A stretch of 64,000 nucleotides of DNA from Candidatus Eremiobacterota bacterium (lineage in GTDB: Bacteria > Vulcanimicrobiota > CADAWZ01 > Ess09-12): positions 207,611 to 271,610 of the forward strand of contig JAVHLM010000008.1 of NCBI GenBank assembly GCA_031082125.1. The letters are read 5' to 3'. The notes under the pieces were generated by a model. That model worked only from the letters and a program-made list of their open reading frames with translations, searched no databases and had not been told where the DNA came from. This document shows positions 28,448-37,229 of the stretch, piece by piece. Positions within the stretch are counted from its first letter, which is position 1; each line of letters begins with the position of its first letter. Position numbers and translations under genes: made by a program.

Positions 28448-28476
28448 ATTATATATCTTTTCCTCCAATTTTGCAA
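28448..28476 (-). promoter_or_regulatory. brnTA promoter
   Basis: On the minus strand: TTGCAA (28471-28476), 17-base spacer, TATAAT (28448-28453). The AT-rich stretch just downstream has repeated TATACA(A/T)T units that could be the BrnA operator. Confidence 0.7.
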
Positions 28477-28832
28477 TAGGATTCTTTTCAGGGGCTTGAA
28501 ATGGATGGCCATTCTCAAAACCGGGAGGGTTCTCGCAAACGAGAGTTTTTGAAACAAATTATTCCAGTTTGTTGGGCTTTAACCAGTTATAGTTTTTTTA
28601 CGATGCTTTCTGCTATTTTCAGCGTATAGTTCTTACCTAAATTATGAGGGTTTACCTCTATCCTTACCAAAGCTTTTCCCTTCATGCACAATCGGTTAAG
28701 GAGAAAAAGCTGAGTTGAAAATTATTTTAAGAAACTTTATGTATGCGAGCAAAAAGGAGGATAAAACCATTTTACACAGAACTATATCTCCGTCGCCTCG
28801 ATGAAAGGCGCACCGCCAGAAGTCACTGCTTA
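28477..28832. other. Intergenic region
   Basis: About 356 bases without a gene. A small TCTCG/CGAGA hairpin (28531-28535, 28540-28544) followed by T5 could be a weak plus-strand terminator. Otherwise AT-rich, with nothing recognised. Confidence 0.4.
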
Positions 28833-28862
28833 TTGACATTCAGAAGATCGATAGGGTAAAAT
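28833..28862 (+). promoter_or_regulatory. Sigma-70-type promoter
   Basis: TTGACA (28833-28838), 18-base spacer, TAAAAT (28857-28862). It lies 30 bases before the TTG start of the SPOR-like membrane protein and so gives a short leader. Confidence 0.6.
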
Positions 28863-28891
28863 AAAGGAAAATCCCTCAAAGGAAGATAGCC

Positions 28892-29491
28892 TTGGTCATA
28901 CTCACCTTCATCAGAAGGCTCTGCATGCTCGTCTGTATCATATTGTTCTTCGTCTTCTGCGTCATGTGGCTCCTCGCTGACGGCAAAAACTCGATGAACC
29001 ATGATGATGACCTGGAGCTTGGCGCCCTCAAGATTTATACGAAATCAGACGACGAGAGCGGAAAGCTTCTGGAAACACTGAAGGGGACCGGTTACAAGAC
29101 ACAGGTCAAGAGTGAGGACGGCTCCAAGAACAAGCAGAAGGGCTATGTGGTCGTAGGAAGCTTCAAGACCGAGCTTGCAAAGTCTGTCGCCGAGTACCTG
29201 AAGGCAAACAACTACAAGTCAACCATCAAGCCTGCCGAGGAGCAGGATTACTCCCTGATCCAGATAGGGAATGAATATACCAGCAAGGCCCAGGCCGAGG
29301 TGGTAGTGAAAAAGCTCCAGAACGAGCTTTCAGTGAAGTTCAAGACGGAGCCAGTCTATGAAAAGGTAAAAACCCGTCTCCACTATCTTCTTATAGAAGA
29401 AGTTGACGAGAAAAAAGCCGAGGAGCTCAAGACTCAATTCAAGGCGAAACCTGAAGATATCAAATGGGAGGCTTACGCTGACAAGAAGTGA
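28892..29491 (+). CDS. Membrane-anchored protein with SPOR-like repeats
   Basis: 199 residues with one N-terminal membrane helix (about 8-28), followed by an extracytoplasmic part. Two SPOR-like units are visible: GYVVVGSFKTELAKSVAEYL with NYKSTIKP, and YSLIQIGNEYTSKAQAEVVV with a closing strand. A related half-unit lies at LKIYTKSDDESG. SPOR domains bind denuded peptidoglycan at division sites. The start is TTG, with GGAAG about seven bases before it. It precedes rho by 170 bases. Confidence 0.7.
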   Translation: MVILTFIRRLCMLVCIILFFVFCVMWLLADGKNSMNHDDDLELGALKIYTKSDDESGKLLETLKGTGYKTQVKSEDGSKNKQKGYVVVGSFKTELAKSVAEYLKANNYKSTIKPAEEQDYSLIQIGNEYTSKAQAEVVVKKLQNELSVKFKTEPVYEKVKTRLHYLLIEEVDEKKAEELKTQFKAKPEDIKWEAYADKK

Positions 29492-29665
29492 GCCCGCCAC
29501 TCATTCATGATTCTCAGGCTGAAGCCCCTGCAAGCGAGTTCCTCATATTCTGAACACCGGGATGCCATCAAAGCAGCGTGCCGAGATACAATCATGTTTA
29601 CTCGCCATGACTCGTCATGAAAGCAAAATAACGCCTGCACGGTGAATAGACGAAAGGAGCCCTCA

Positions 29666-30949
29666 ATGGAAAACGTGGTGGAAAGCATAGCCGATCTTGA
29701 CAACCTCACGAAGGTCGAACTTTCTGAAGTGGCAAAGGAGCTCGGGGTCACGGGCTACCAGCGGCTGAAAAAGCAGGAGCTTGTCTATAAGATCCTGGAG
29801 GTGAAGGCAGAAAAACAGGGTCTTCTTTTTGCCACGGGTATCCTGGAGATACTCCCGGAAGGGTACGGGTTCCTGCGCGGGAGGAGCTACCTGCCGGGAA
29901 ATAACGATATCTACGTCTCCATGTCGCAGATAAAGAGGTTTGACCTGCGTATGGGCGACACTGTGTCGGGGCAGGTGAGGCCACCTAAAAACGGCGAAAA
30001 ATATTACGGGCTCCTCAAGGTGCAGGCAGTGAACAACATGGATCCGGAGCTTGCAAGAAAACGTCCCCATTTCGGCGATCTCACCCCCATCTTCCCCAAC
30101 GAGCGCTTTAACCTCGAAACCAAGCAGGATGATATTGCCACGCGCATCATTGATATCCTTTCTCCGATAGGGAAAGGGCAGCGCGGCCTCATCGTGGCCC
30201 CGCCCAAGGCAGGAAAAACGATCCTGCTCAAGCAGATCGCAAACGGCATCACCACCAACTTCCCCGATGTAGTCCTCATCGCTCTCCTCGTCGATGAGCG
30301 CCCCGAGGAAGTCACAGACATGGAGCGCTCAATTGAAGGCGAGGTGGTGAGCTCCACCTTCGATGAGCCGCCGGAGCAGCATGCCCACGTCACCGAGCTG
30401 GTGCTGGAAAAAGCCAAGCGTATCGTGGAGATGGGGAAAGACCTGGTGATTCTGCTGGACAGTATCACCCGCCTTGCCCGTGCCTATAACCTCATCACGC
30501 CTCCCACGGGAAGGACCCTCTCGGGCGGCCTTGACACGGCGGCGCTGAAAATGCCCAAGCGCTTTCTCGGCGCGGCGCGGAACCTCGAAAACGCGGGAAG
30601 CCTCACTATCATCGCCACAGCTCTCATAGAGACAGGGAGCAAGATGGACGATGTCATTTTTGAAGAATTCAAGGCCACCGGCAACATGGAGCTCGACCTC
30701 ACCAGGAGGCTCGCCGAGCGCAGGATATTCCCCGCCATTGACATCAAGAAATCCGGAACGCGCCACGAGGAGCTGCTCATCCCCGAGGACGACCTCAAGA
30801 AATGCTGGGTTCTCAGGAGAGCCCTTGACATGTTCGGCACCGAGGAGATGACTGAAATCCTCATCGAGAGGATGAGGAAAACGAAAACCAACAGGGATTT
30901 CCTTGCCACCATCACCAAGGAAGCGCTCTCCTTCACGAAAGACATATAG
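29666..30949 (+). CDS. rho: Transcription termination factor Rho
   Basis: 427 residues, the normal length. An N-terminal Rho_N helix bundle (about 10-50) is followed by the cold-shock-like RNA-binding domain with GYGFLRG (about 60-125). The RecA-type ATPase follows, with Walker A PPKAGKT (about 180), Walker [18 protein letters not shown], the Q-loop, and the R-loop around [14 protein letters not shown]. It is a hexameric RNA helicase that ends unprotected transcripts. ATG 29666 follows AAAGGAG. No large insertion is present. Confidence 0.98.
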   Translation: MENVVESIADLDNLTKVELSEVAKELGVTGYQRLKKQELVYKILEVKAEKQGLLFATGILEILPEGYGFLRGRSYLPGNNDIYVSMSQIKRFDLRMGDTVSGQVRPPKNGEKYYGLLKVQAVNNMDPELARKRPHFGDLTPIFPNERFNLETKQDDIATRIIDILSPIGKGQRGLIVAPPKAGKTILLKQIANGITTNFPDVVLIALLVDERPEEVTDMERSIEGEVVSSTFDEPPEQHAHVTELVLEKAKRIVEMGKDLVILLDSITRLARAYNLITPPTGRTLSGGLDTAALKMPKRFLGAARNLENAGSLTIIATALIETGSKMDDVIFEEFKATGNMELDLTRRLAERRIFPAIDIKKSGTRHEELLIPEDDLKKCWVLRRALDMFGTEEMTEILIERMRKTKTNRDFLATITKEALSFTKDI

Positions 30950-30951
30950 CA

Positions 30952-32214
30952 GTGCCATTGAAGCAGCAGGAAGTTCTCTGGGCGCTTCAGGCAGATCGCC
31001 AGGGGGAGATCTGCGAAAGCACTTCATTCCGCGCAGTAGGCCGCTCAGGCACCGTTGTGCGGGAGCCCCTCGCTGGTGAAGTATCACCCGCACCATACGG
31101 GACGCTCTTCTTTTTCCTCCCCGGAAGGTTTCCTCTCGGCATCTGCCAGGGAAAAACCGCCCCCCTCTCCACGAAAAAAGGTGCGGTGACGGCAGTGAGC
31201 CTCATACCGCCGCCGGGCTATACAAGGACCCTTCTGCCCGCGTGGAACAAGTATTCCAAGGAAGCGCTCCCTTTCTATGCCTATTCAATGGGTGCCCTTC
31301 AAGAAGGGGAGTTCCGTATCGCCGCCATTGCCACCGAGAACTCCCACCGCTGGGATCCCACGCAGTACAACAGCCCCGACCTCAAGACAAAGATAAAGAA
31401 GAAACTGAAAGCATTCCCGCGCAACAGGCTCCTGTCCCACCTCTCCCACTGCGCCACTGAATACGGCTGTTACAATGCCCAGAATATCTTTTATGACCGG
31501 TGGGAGGGAGGGATTCCTGTCGCACCTTCCTGCAATGCCGACTGCGCAGGGTGCATCTCCAAGAAGAGGGCCAAGGCGCCGCCCTCGCCGCAGCAAAGGA
31601 TAGCCTTTGTGCCCACCGCAGAGGAGATAACGGAGGTTGCCGTGGCGCACCTGAAGAACAGCCAGGCCATCGTGAGCTTCGGCCAGGGGTGCGAAGGCGA
31701 GCCCACGACTCAGGCGGGGCTCCTCATAAGGGCCATAACGCTCATAAGGGAGAGAACCTCAAGGGGAACCATCAATATCAATACCAATGGCTCCAAGCCC
31801 GAGGCATTGCGGGAGATGGCGAAAGCAGGGCTTGACAGCATAAGGGTGAGCCTTAACTCGGCACTGGAGAGCCGCTACGAGAGCTTTTTCAGGCCTTCCG
31901 GCTTTTCGTTCGCCACCGTCAGGGAGACTCTTGCCATGGCGAGGGGCGAGGGGCTTTTCATTTCTCTCAACCTCTTCATCATGCCGGGAGTCACTGACAA
32001 CGAAGAGGAGGTCGAAGCCCTCTTCAGGCTCCTCAGGGAGCATCCCCCCCACAAGATACAGCTCAGAAACCTGAATATGGACCCCGATCTCTACTTTTCC
32101 ACCATGCCGGCGCCCCGGGGCAGGGCCCTCACCATACCGGGCATGCTTGAGCTCATCAGGAAGGAGTTCCCCACGCTCACGCTGGGAAATTTCACTCCCT
32201 CTCTGAGAGAGTGA
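30952..32214 (+). CDS. Radical SAM protein
   Basis: 420 residues. The N-terminal ~185 residues are an unusual accessory region with no clear family. The radical SAM core follows: CNADCAGC with cysteines at 194, 198 and 201, the glycine-rich GCEGEPT strand, then ININTNG and LDSIRVSLNSAL, and LFIMPGVTD. The substrate is unknown. GTG starts two bases after the rho stop, so expression is tied to rho. The 3' end overlaps the convergent MBL-cNMP gene by 23 bases. Confidence 0.85.
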   Translation: MPLKQQEVLWALQADRQGEICESTSFRAVGRSGTVVREPLAGEVSPAPYGTLFFFLPGRFPLGICQGKTAPLSTKKGAVTAVSLIPPPGYTRTLLPAWNKYSKEALPFYAYSMGALQEGEFRIAAIATENSHRWDPTQYNSPDLKTKIKKKLKAFPRNRLLSHLSHCATEYGCYNAQNIFYDRWEGGIPVAPSCNADCAGCISKKRAKAPPSPQQRIAFVPTAEEITEVAVAHLKNSQAIVSFGQGCEGEPTTQAGLLIRAITLIRERTSRGTININTNGSKPEALREMAKAGLDSIRVSLNSALESRYESFFRPSGFSFATVRETLAMARGEGLFISLNLFIMPGVTDNEEEVEALFRLLREHPPHKIQLRNLNMDPDLYFSTMPAPRGRALTIPGMLELIRKEFPTLTLGNFTPSLRE

Positions 32215-34342
32215 CAAAATGCTTTCTGCGGCGCTCATCCGCGATGATTGTCAGGTTATAGAACACCGAGGGGACCTCGGTAATTATCCTGGAAAAATAT
32301 TCCCGTGATATGATCACTACTTCGGTGGGCTCCCTGGCCGTCACCGTGGCGCTCCGTATCTTGCTCTCCGAAAGGAGGGCCATCTCTCCGAAAATATCGT
32401 CCTTCTCCAGTGTCCCCACGAGGATCTCCCTGTCGTGGCCTTTTTTCGTGACCGTGCACGATCCGCGCAGGATAAGGTATAGATGATCACCGATATCGCC
32501 TTCCCTTATGATCACCTCTCCTTTGTCAAAGAAACGCTGTCTGCTGTGGATGATAATCTCCTGGAGAAAGTTGTCGGGAGTATCGTTAAAGACCGTGGTA
32601 TGGAAAAAATTCGGCCTCACCTGCATGATCCTGAGAAGGCTCCTCTTCACGTTCTCATCCTGGATGAAGCATCGGAAGACCTCCTGGGGGATGGCCAGGA
32701 TCTTCACGCATGACTCGGAGATAATCGTGGCCGTCCTCTTGTGTGAGCCCAGAAAAATCATCTCGCCAAAATAGTCGCCTGAATAAATCCTCGCGACAAA
32801 CTCCCCTGCCCGGATCACCTTGAGAGTGCCCTGGAGAAGGAAATAGAAGCACTCATCGCCGGTCGACTCGTCAATTATCACCTCGTGGGCTTTTCTCTCT
32901 ATCACCTTTCCCTCGCTGCAGAACACCCTGAGCCAGTCATGGGGCGCTCCCCTCATCAGCGTTGACTCCGAGAGGGCCAGCACATCTTCAAAGTCCAGTT
33001 GCTCACGGGTTGCCTCCAGCGAAAAAATCTGCCCCGCCATCCCGAGGTTGACCCGGGAGCACAGAGCAGGCGGCAGCTCCGCCACGTGGGTGAGATACAT
33101 CCTGCGGCGCACCTCGTCGGGAAGCTCAGCGAGCTCTTCAGGCTCAGGGTGGATTGGCCCGCCGCCGCCGTCGAAGAGAATGAGCTCCAGGCCTTCCCTG
33201 AAGGGCAGATTCATCAGAAAATCCCGGTACGACGGCTCAATGATCCCCTTCTCCACAAGGCCGTCAAGAGGCCTGCCCCAGAGCGTGTCACCCGAGATAA
33301 GAATCTTGCCGTTGATGATGACACCGATGGTGGGGATGGGATGAATGGTGTAGAAACAGGAGATCGTGTTGGAGTACCAGCTGTTTTTCTCGCCGGGACG
33401 GAGCTCGATAAAGTGAACGAGCTTCTCCACATCTTCCATGGGGATGCTCAGAATGCTCGAGGCCTTGACGAGAAAAGAGCGATAGATCAGATTTGTCGTC
33501 GCAATGCTCGAGCGGTAGCCGTTAATCATCATGTTGAAGATATTGGAGTGATCGTCATGGAGGTGGGTGACCACGAAAAGGCCGATTGAGCCGGGGTTGA
33601 TGCCGTAAAGGTTGAGGCGCTCCCCCATCCATGGGGAGCCGTCAATGGAGATGCCCAGGTGCTTCGCGTAGATAATCACATTGGAGGTGTCGCCCCTGGG
33701 ATCAAAGCCCGTTGAAGTGCCCAGCACGACGGCACCAAGCTTCATGGGCTTGATGAGCTCCACGGGAGCCTGATAAAGAGTGGGAGGAGAGATGACATGG
33801 GTGTGGGCGATGTCCACCTCGAGGGTTTCACTGCCTGAGGAGACACAGAAGCGATCTGCGCCGGTCCTTTTTATCCTGAGCCCTTCAATCTCCACTGAGC
33901 CGTCAGGCCCGAAGGGTACAAAGCTCACGATCTCGCCGAGCCTGGTAAAATCCTGCCTGAAATAGGAGCGCACCTTCCTGACAAAATCAGCCTCGCCGCA
34001 GGTGCTCCAGGTGAGGGCCTGCTCATCTGTCGGGCCCAGCACGGTCTGCTGCAGAATCGCCGATATCTGGCCGACCTGGCGCGCCATGCCGACTATGGTG
34101 AACTTTTCGCCGCGCTCCTTCGGGCCCTGGCTGAAAATATACTTGTAGAGAGGGAACTCGACGGACTGGGTCATCCCCCTCTCATAGAGCCTGTCGGGAA
34201 GCACGATGATATGGCCGAACTGCTTTTTCTGGAGGGCAAAGTACTTGACCACGTCAGCAGGAACGCCAAATACCACGACTCTTTCACCAAAAGTGACTAC
34301 CTTGCATCCGGGAACGACCTCTTCTATCGATAAATGCTGCAT
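32192..34342 (-). CDS. Metallo-beta-lactamase-fold protein with two cyclic-nucleotide-binding domains
   Basis: 716 residues. The N-terminal ~170 residues are unassigned. An MBL-fold hydrolase core follows, with THLHDDHSN near 260-268 and later ISGDTL and FDGGGG metal-site strands. The C-terminus has two cNMP-binding domains (about 470-585 and 595-705), each with the SGDYFGEM or KDDIFGEMALL phosphate-cassette motif. The first cassette follows as SHKRTATI, the second as SKIRSATV. Binding of cAMP, c-di-GMP or similar may switch the hydrolase. It is the last gene of the minus-strand block, 50 bases after the aminotransferase. The 3' ends overlap by 23 bases with the radical SAM gene. Confidence 0.85.
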   Translation of the reverse strand: MQHLSIEEVVPGCKVVTFGERVVVFGVPADVVKYFALQKKQFGHIIVLPDRLYERGMTQSVEFPLYKYIFSQGPKERGEKFTIVGMARQVGQISAILQQTVLGPTDEQALTWSTCGEADFVRKVRSYFRQDFTRLGEIVSFVPFGPDGSVEIEGLRIKRTGADRFCVSSGSETLEVDIAHTHVISPPTLYQAPVELIKPMKLGAVVLGTSTGFDPRGDTSNVIIYAKHLGISIDGSPWMGERLNLYGINPGSIGLFVVTHLHDDHSNIFNMMINGYRSSIATTNLIYRSFLVKASSILSIPMEDVEKLVHFIELRPGEKNSWYSNTISCFYTIHPIPTIGVIINGKILISGDTLWGRPLDGLVEKGIIEPSYRDFLMNLPFREGLELILFDGGGGPIHPEPEELAELPDEVRRRMYLTHVAELPPALCSRVNLGMAGQIFSLEATREQLDFEDVLALSESTLMRGAPHDWLRVFCSEGKVIERKAHEVIIDESTGDECFYFLLQGTLKVIRAGEFVARIYSGDYFGEMIFLGSHKRTATIISESCVKILAIPQEVFRCFIQDENVKRSLLRIMQVRPNFFHTTVFNDTPDNFLQEIIIHSRQRFFDKGEVIIREGDIGDHLYLILRGSCTVTKKGHDREILVGTLEKDDIFGEMALLSESKIRSATVTAREPTEVVIISREYFSRIITEVPSVFYNLTIIADERRRKHFVTLSERE

Positions 34343-34393
34343 TGATGGCCTTTCCTGCCCGCTATGGCCCCATGGCGACGTTTTACAAGGTCT

Positions 34394-35638
34394 CTAAGGC
34401 TGTGAAGAATTGACGGCGAAAGATTCCTTCTTGAGGCGGCCCTTGATTACCTCGGCAAGCCTCTTGATGCCCTCGTCAATCTCCTCTTCCGAGGGGAAAG
34501 AGAAATTCAGCCTGAAGGTGTTCTTTCCGCTCCCATCATGATGGAACGCCGAGCCTATCACATAGGCCACCTTCTTTTCAATGGCCTCATAGAACATCTG
34601 GTCGGCATCAATATATTCAGGGAGGCTCACCCAGAGGAAAAGGCCGCCCTGGGGTTTTGTCCATCTGAGGCCCTGCACCTGGGGCATGTATGACTCCAGT
34701 GCCTTGAGCATGACATCTCTCTTCTGACGGTACATGACTTTGATTTTTTCAATATGCGGCGCAAGAAGCCCCCTGCGCATGAACTCGGCGGCAATGGCCT
34801 GCGTGAAGTTGGGAGTGCACAGATCGACGGACTGCTTGGCCACGGCGATTTTCCTGATAATGTCCTCATGAGCCACGACCCACCCGATTCTCAGGCCGGG
34901 CACCAGTATCTTGGAAAAGGTGTGGAGCGATATTACATTGCCCGATCTGTCGAGGTTGTAAAGAGAAGGATGCTCTTCACCCTCGAAGCGGAGCTCCCTG
35001 TAAGGGGTATCTTCTATGACGATGACCTGATAGTCCTGGGCGATCTCAACAAGCCTTCTGCGGCGCTCCAGGCTGAGCGTGACGCCCGAGGGATTCTGAA
35101 AATCCGGGACTACATATATGAGCTTGTAATGCTCCCCCTCTCCCTTGAGGTCCAGGAGCTTCTTCTCAAGGATATCGATCCTGATTCCGTCATCATCGAT
35201 GGGAACCCCGATCATATTGGCGCCATAGGAGGTGAGGGACTGGAGGCCTCCTACATAGCTCGGCATTTCAACTATCACAGGATCACTGGGATCGACAAAT
35301 AATTTCATCGTGAGATCGAGGCCCTGCTGAGAAGCCACGGTGACAAGAAGGTTGGCCTCAGTTATCTCTAGGCCTTCCCTCTTCATCCATTCCACAAGCT
35401 GCTTGCGGAGCTTGGGATAGCCTTCAGTCTCACCATACTGGAGCGCCTTTTCAGGCTCCTCGTTCAGCACGGAAAGTGTGATATCCTTAAGCTCCTCAAC
35501 AGGGAAGCCTGCCGCAGTGGGAAGCCCTCCTGCAAAAGAGATTATTCCGGGCTTGTTGGTAAGGGCCAGAAGCTCCCTGATTACGCTCTTCTTCATGCGC
35601 CGCCCAAGAGTTGAATAATTTTTCACCAGGTCTATCAT
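34394..35638 (-). CDS. PLP-dependent aminotransferase, fold type I (LysN/2-aminoadipate type)
   Basis: 414 residues, class I/II aminotransferase. Residues ISFAGGLPTAAGFPVEEL near 33 and LQYGETEGYPKLRK are typical of the 2-aminoadipate/MocR-like group. The PLP lysine is in HTFSKILVPGLRIGW (K243). VVPDFQNPSG holds the substrate-binding asparagine. The final arginine that binds the carboxylate is in TFRLNFS. It converts an amino acid and 2-oxoglutarate to the 2-oxo acid and glutamate; the preferred substrate is not clear. AAAGGAG stands before ATG. It follows pelG by 140 bases. Confidence 0.9.
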   Translation of the reverse strand: MIDLVKNYSTLGRRMKKSVIRELLALTNKPGIISFAGGLPTAAGFPVEELKDITLSVLNEEPEKALQYGETEGYPKLRKQLVEWMKREGLEITEANLLVTVASQQGLDLTMKLFVDPSDPVIVEMPSYVGGLQSLTSYGANMIGVPIDDDGIRIDILEKKLLDLKGEGEHYKLIYVVPDFQNPSGVTLSLERRRRLVEIAQDYQVIVIEDTPYRELRFEGEEHPSLYNLDRSGNVISLHTFSKILVPGLRIGWVVAHEDIIRKIAVAKQSVDLCTPNFTQAIAAEFMRRGLLAPHIEKIKVMYRQKRDVMLKALESYMPQVQGLRWTKPQGGLFLWVSLPEYIDADQMFYEAIEKKVAYVIGSAFHHDGSGKNTFRLNFSFPSEEEIDEGIKRLAEVIKGRLKKESFAVNSSQP

Positions 35639-35778
35639 AACAGGCTCCTTTCAAATGGCTTTCTCTGTTCTCTATCTGTCTCTCTCCCCACTACTTCTAC
35701 AAGAGCTTCACCGATCCCTATCAAATCATGGAATTCTCGCTGCGGCAGGCATTTTGTCCCGCGCCTCGACAGACCTCA

Positions 35779-37200
35779 TCAGAACTTGGGCATCTCACGC
35801 TGCGCTTCATGGAGGGGTTTCTGCATGAAGGTGAGGTAATTGAGGCTTCCGAGCCTCTTCCTCAGGACAAGGAACGTCACCGCCACACCGATGACGGCGG
35901 CGGCAAGATACCCTGTGCCGAGCGGGACTGTATGGGCGGCATAAGAGGGCACAAGGACGATATTGAACACGAGGTTGGCAAGGAAAAAGACCATGATGCA
36001 GACAAAAGACTCTTTGAGGAGCTCAAGATACCAGAGGAGCACCACCAGGGCCAGGAGCATGACCTGGAAAAAAGCCCCTATGAGAAGCAGGATGTAAGTC
36101 TTGAGGAGCACCTCCCTGAGATACCCGATGGATTCGAGAAAATTCGGGGCAATAAGGACCATGATGAGCGTGACGAGAAACTGAACCTTGAATACATCGG
36201 AAAGCTCGGTCCTGAGCACATTCATCATCTGCCTCCTCTGGCGCTCTATATCGATCAAGGTCCCCTTGTTGAGGATTACCTGGATGTAATGGCGGAGCCC
36301 CGCGTAAAAATTCGTCTCCACATGGAGAAAGAAAATGGAGAGTGCGGGAATGATGGTGAGGGTCGCGAGAAATGCCGCCGAGTCGTAGGGATACTGCCCC
36401 CGGAAGAAGGGCTCACTGTTACTGGGGATATTAAAGCCGAGGCGGGAGTACCAGATGATGATCTTGTCCACCCAGAATCCCAGGTTATAGAAGAATGCCG
36501 CCCACACGAGAGTGGGATAGTTTTTGAAATAGAGGGTGAACTCGAAAATACCGTTTTTCCCGAAGGGGAACTCACTGACAATGCGCTCCACAAGCAGGAG
36601 CAGCACGGCCATCTGGCCTATCGTGAAACCAAGAAGGTACCCGGTGACTTTCAGCGATGCCCCCAGAAGGACCGCCAGCACGAAGCTCATGACAAAGCCG
36701 GCCAGAAAAATGACCGTTATCCTCACGAAATCCCTCACCGTGCCCAGGAAGGCCATCACGATCCACTGGTAGCCCACGGTGCAGAAAAGCACCACCGAGA
36801 GGACCTTCAGGCCGAATTCCATCGGGAGGAAGGCCACATAGGACCACGAGACAAAGAAGTTCACCACGCCGCAGAGGAGCATCACTCCCGCAAAATTCGG
36901 CAGAAGGGAGCCGTACTCTCTCTGAAAAAGCTTGTCTGATATGAAACGGGTGATGGTAAGCTGAAAGAGGCTTGTGGTGACGAGGGAAAAGGCAAAGACA
37001 TAGACCACGATGGCTCTGAAAAAAAGGATGTCCCTGGAGGACATATCACGGGAAGCAATGAGGTTGAGTGCCGCAATGCAAATGACTGCAAAAATCCAGG
37101 GGCCTGAAGAGAGCATGAGGGCGTACAGGTTCGCCTTGAAATCGCTGGTGTAGCGGTCCTCCTTCAGAAGGTTCTTAAGCTGGAATCCTATGCCGGCCAT
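35779..37200 (-). CDS. pelG: Pel polysaccharide membrane transporter PelG
   Basis: 473 residues with about 12 hydrophobic membrane segments, a polysaccharide-transporter (Wzx/MATE-like) fold, and the PelG start MAGIGFQLKNLLK. It moves Pel exopolysaccharide across the inner membrane together with PelD, PelE and PelF. It follows pelF by 29 bases on the same strand. Its PelG-specific loop features (FYAGLRHYIQVI near 310) match the family. Confidence 0.92.
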   Translation of the reverse strand: MAGIGFQLKNLLKEDRYTSDFKANLYALMLSSGPWIFAVICIAALNLIASRDMSSRDILFFRAIVVYVFAFSLVTTSLFQLTITRFISDKLFQREYGSLLPNFAGVMLLCGVVNFFVSWSYVAFLPMEFGLKVLSVVLFCTVGYQWIVMAFLGTVRDFVRITVIFLAGFVMSFVLAVLLGASLKVTGYLLGFTIGQMAVLLLLVERIVSEFPFGKNGIFEFTLYFKNYPTLVWAAFFYNLGFWVDKIIIWYSRLGFNIPSNSEPFFRGQYPYDSAAFLATLTIIPALSIFFLHVETNFYAGLRHYIQVILNKGTLIDIERQRRQMMNVLRTELSDVFKVQFLVTLIMVLIAPNFLESIGYLREVLLKTYILLLIGAFFQVMLLALVVLLWYLELLKESFVCIMVFFLANLVFNIVLVPSYAAHTVPLGTGYLAAAVIGVAVTFLVLRKRLGSLNYLTFMQKPLHEAQREMPKF

Positions 37201-37229
37201 AGCGTGTCTTTCCGCCCTTTACGGGCTTC

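Noticed and set aside
35728..36939. Long plus-strand ORF of 403 codons opposite pelG
   Set aside because: It is antisense to a clear membrane protein. Its charged composition (many H, E, D, K) is the expected shadow of hydrophobic codons, with no family motif.
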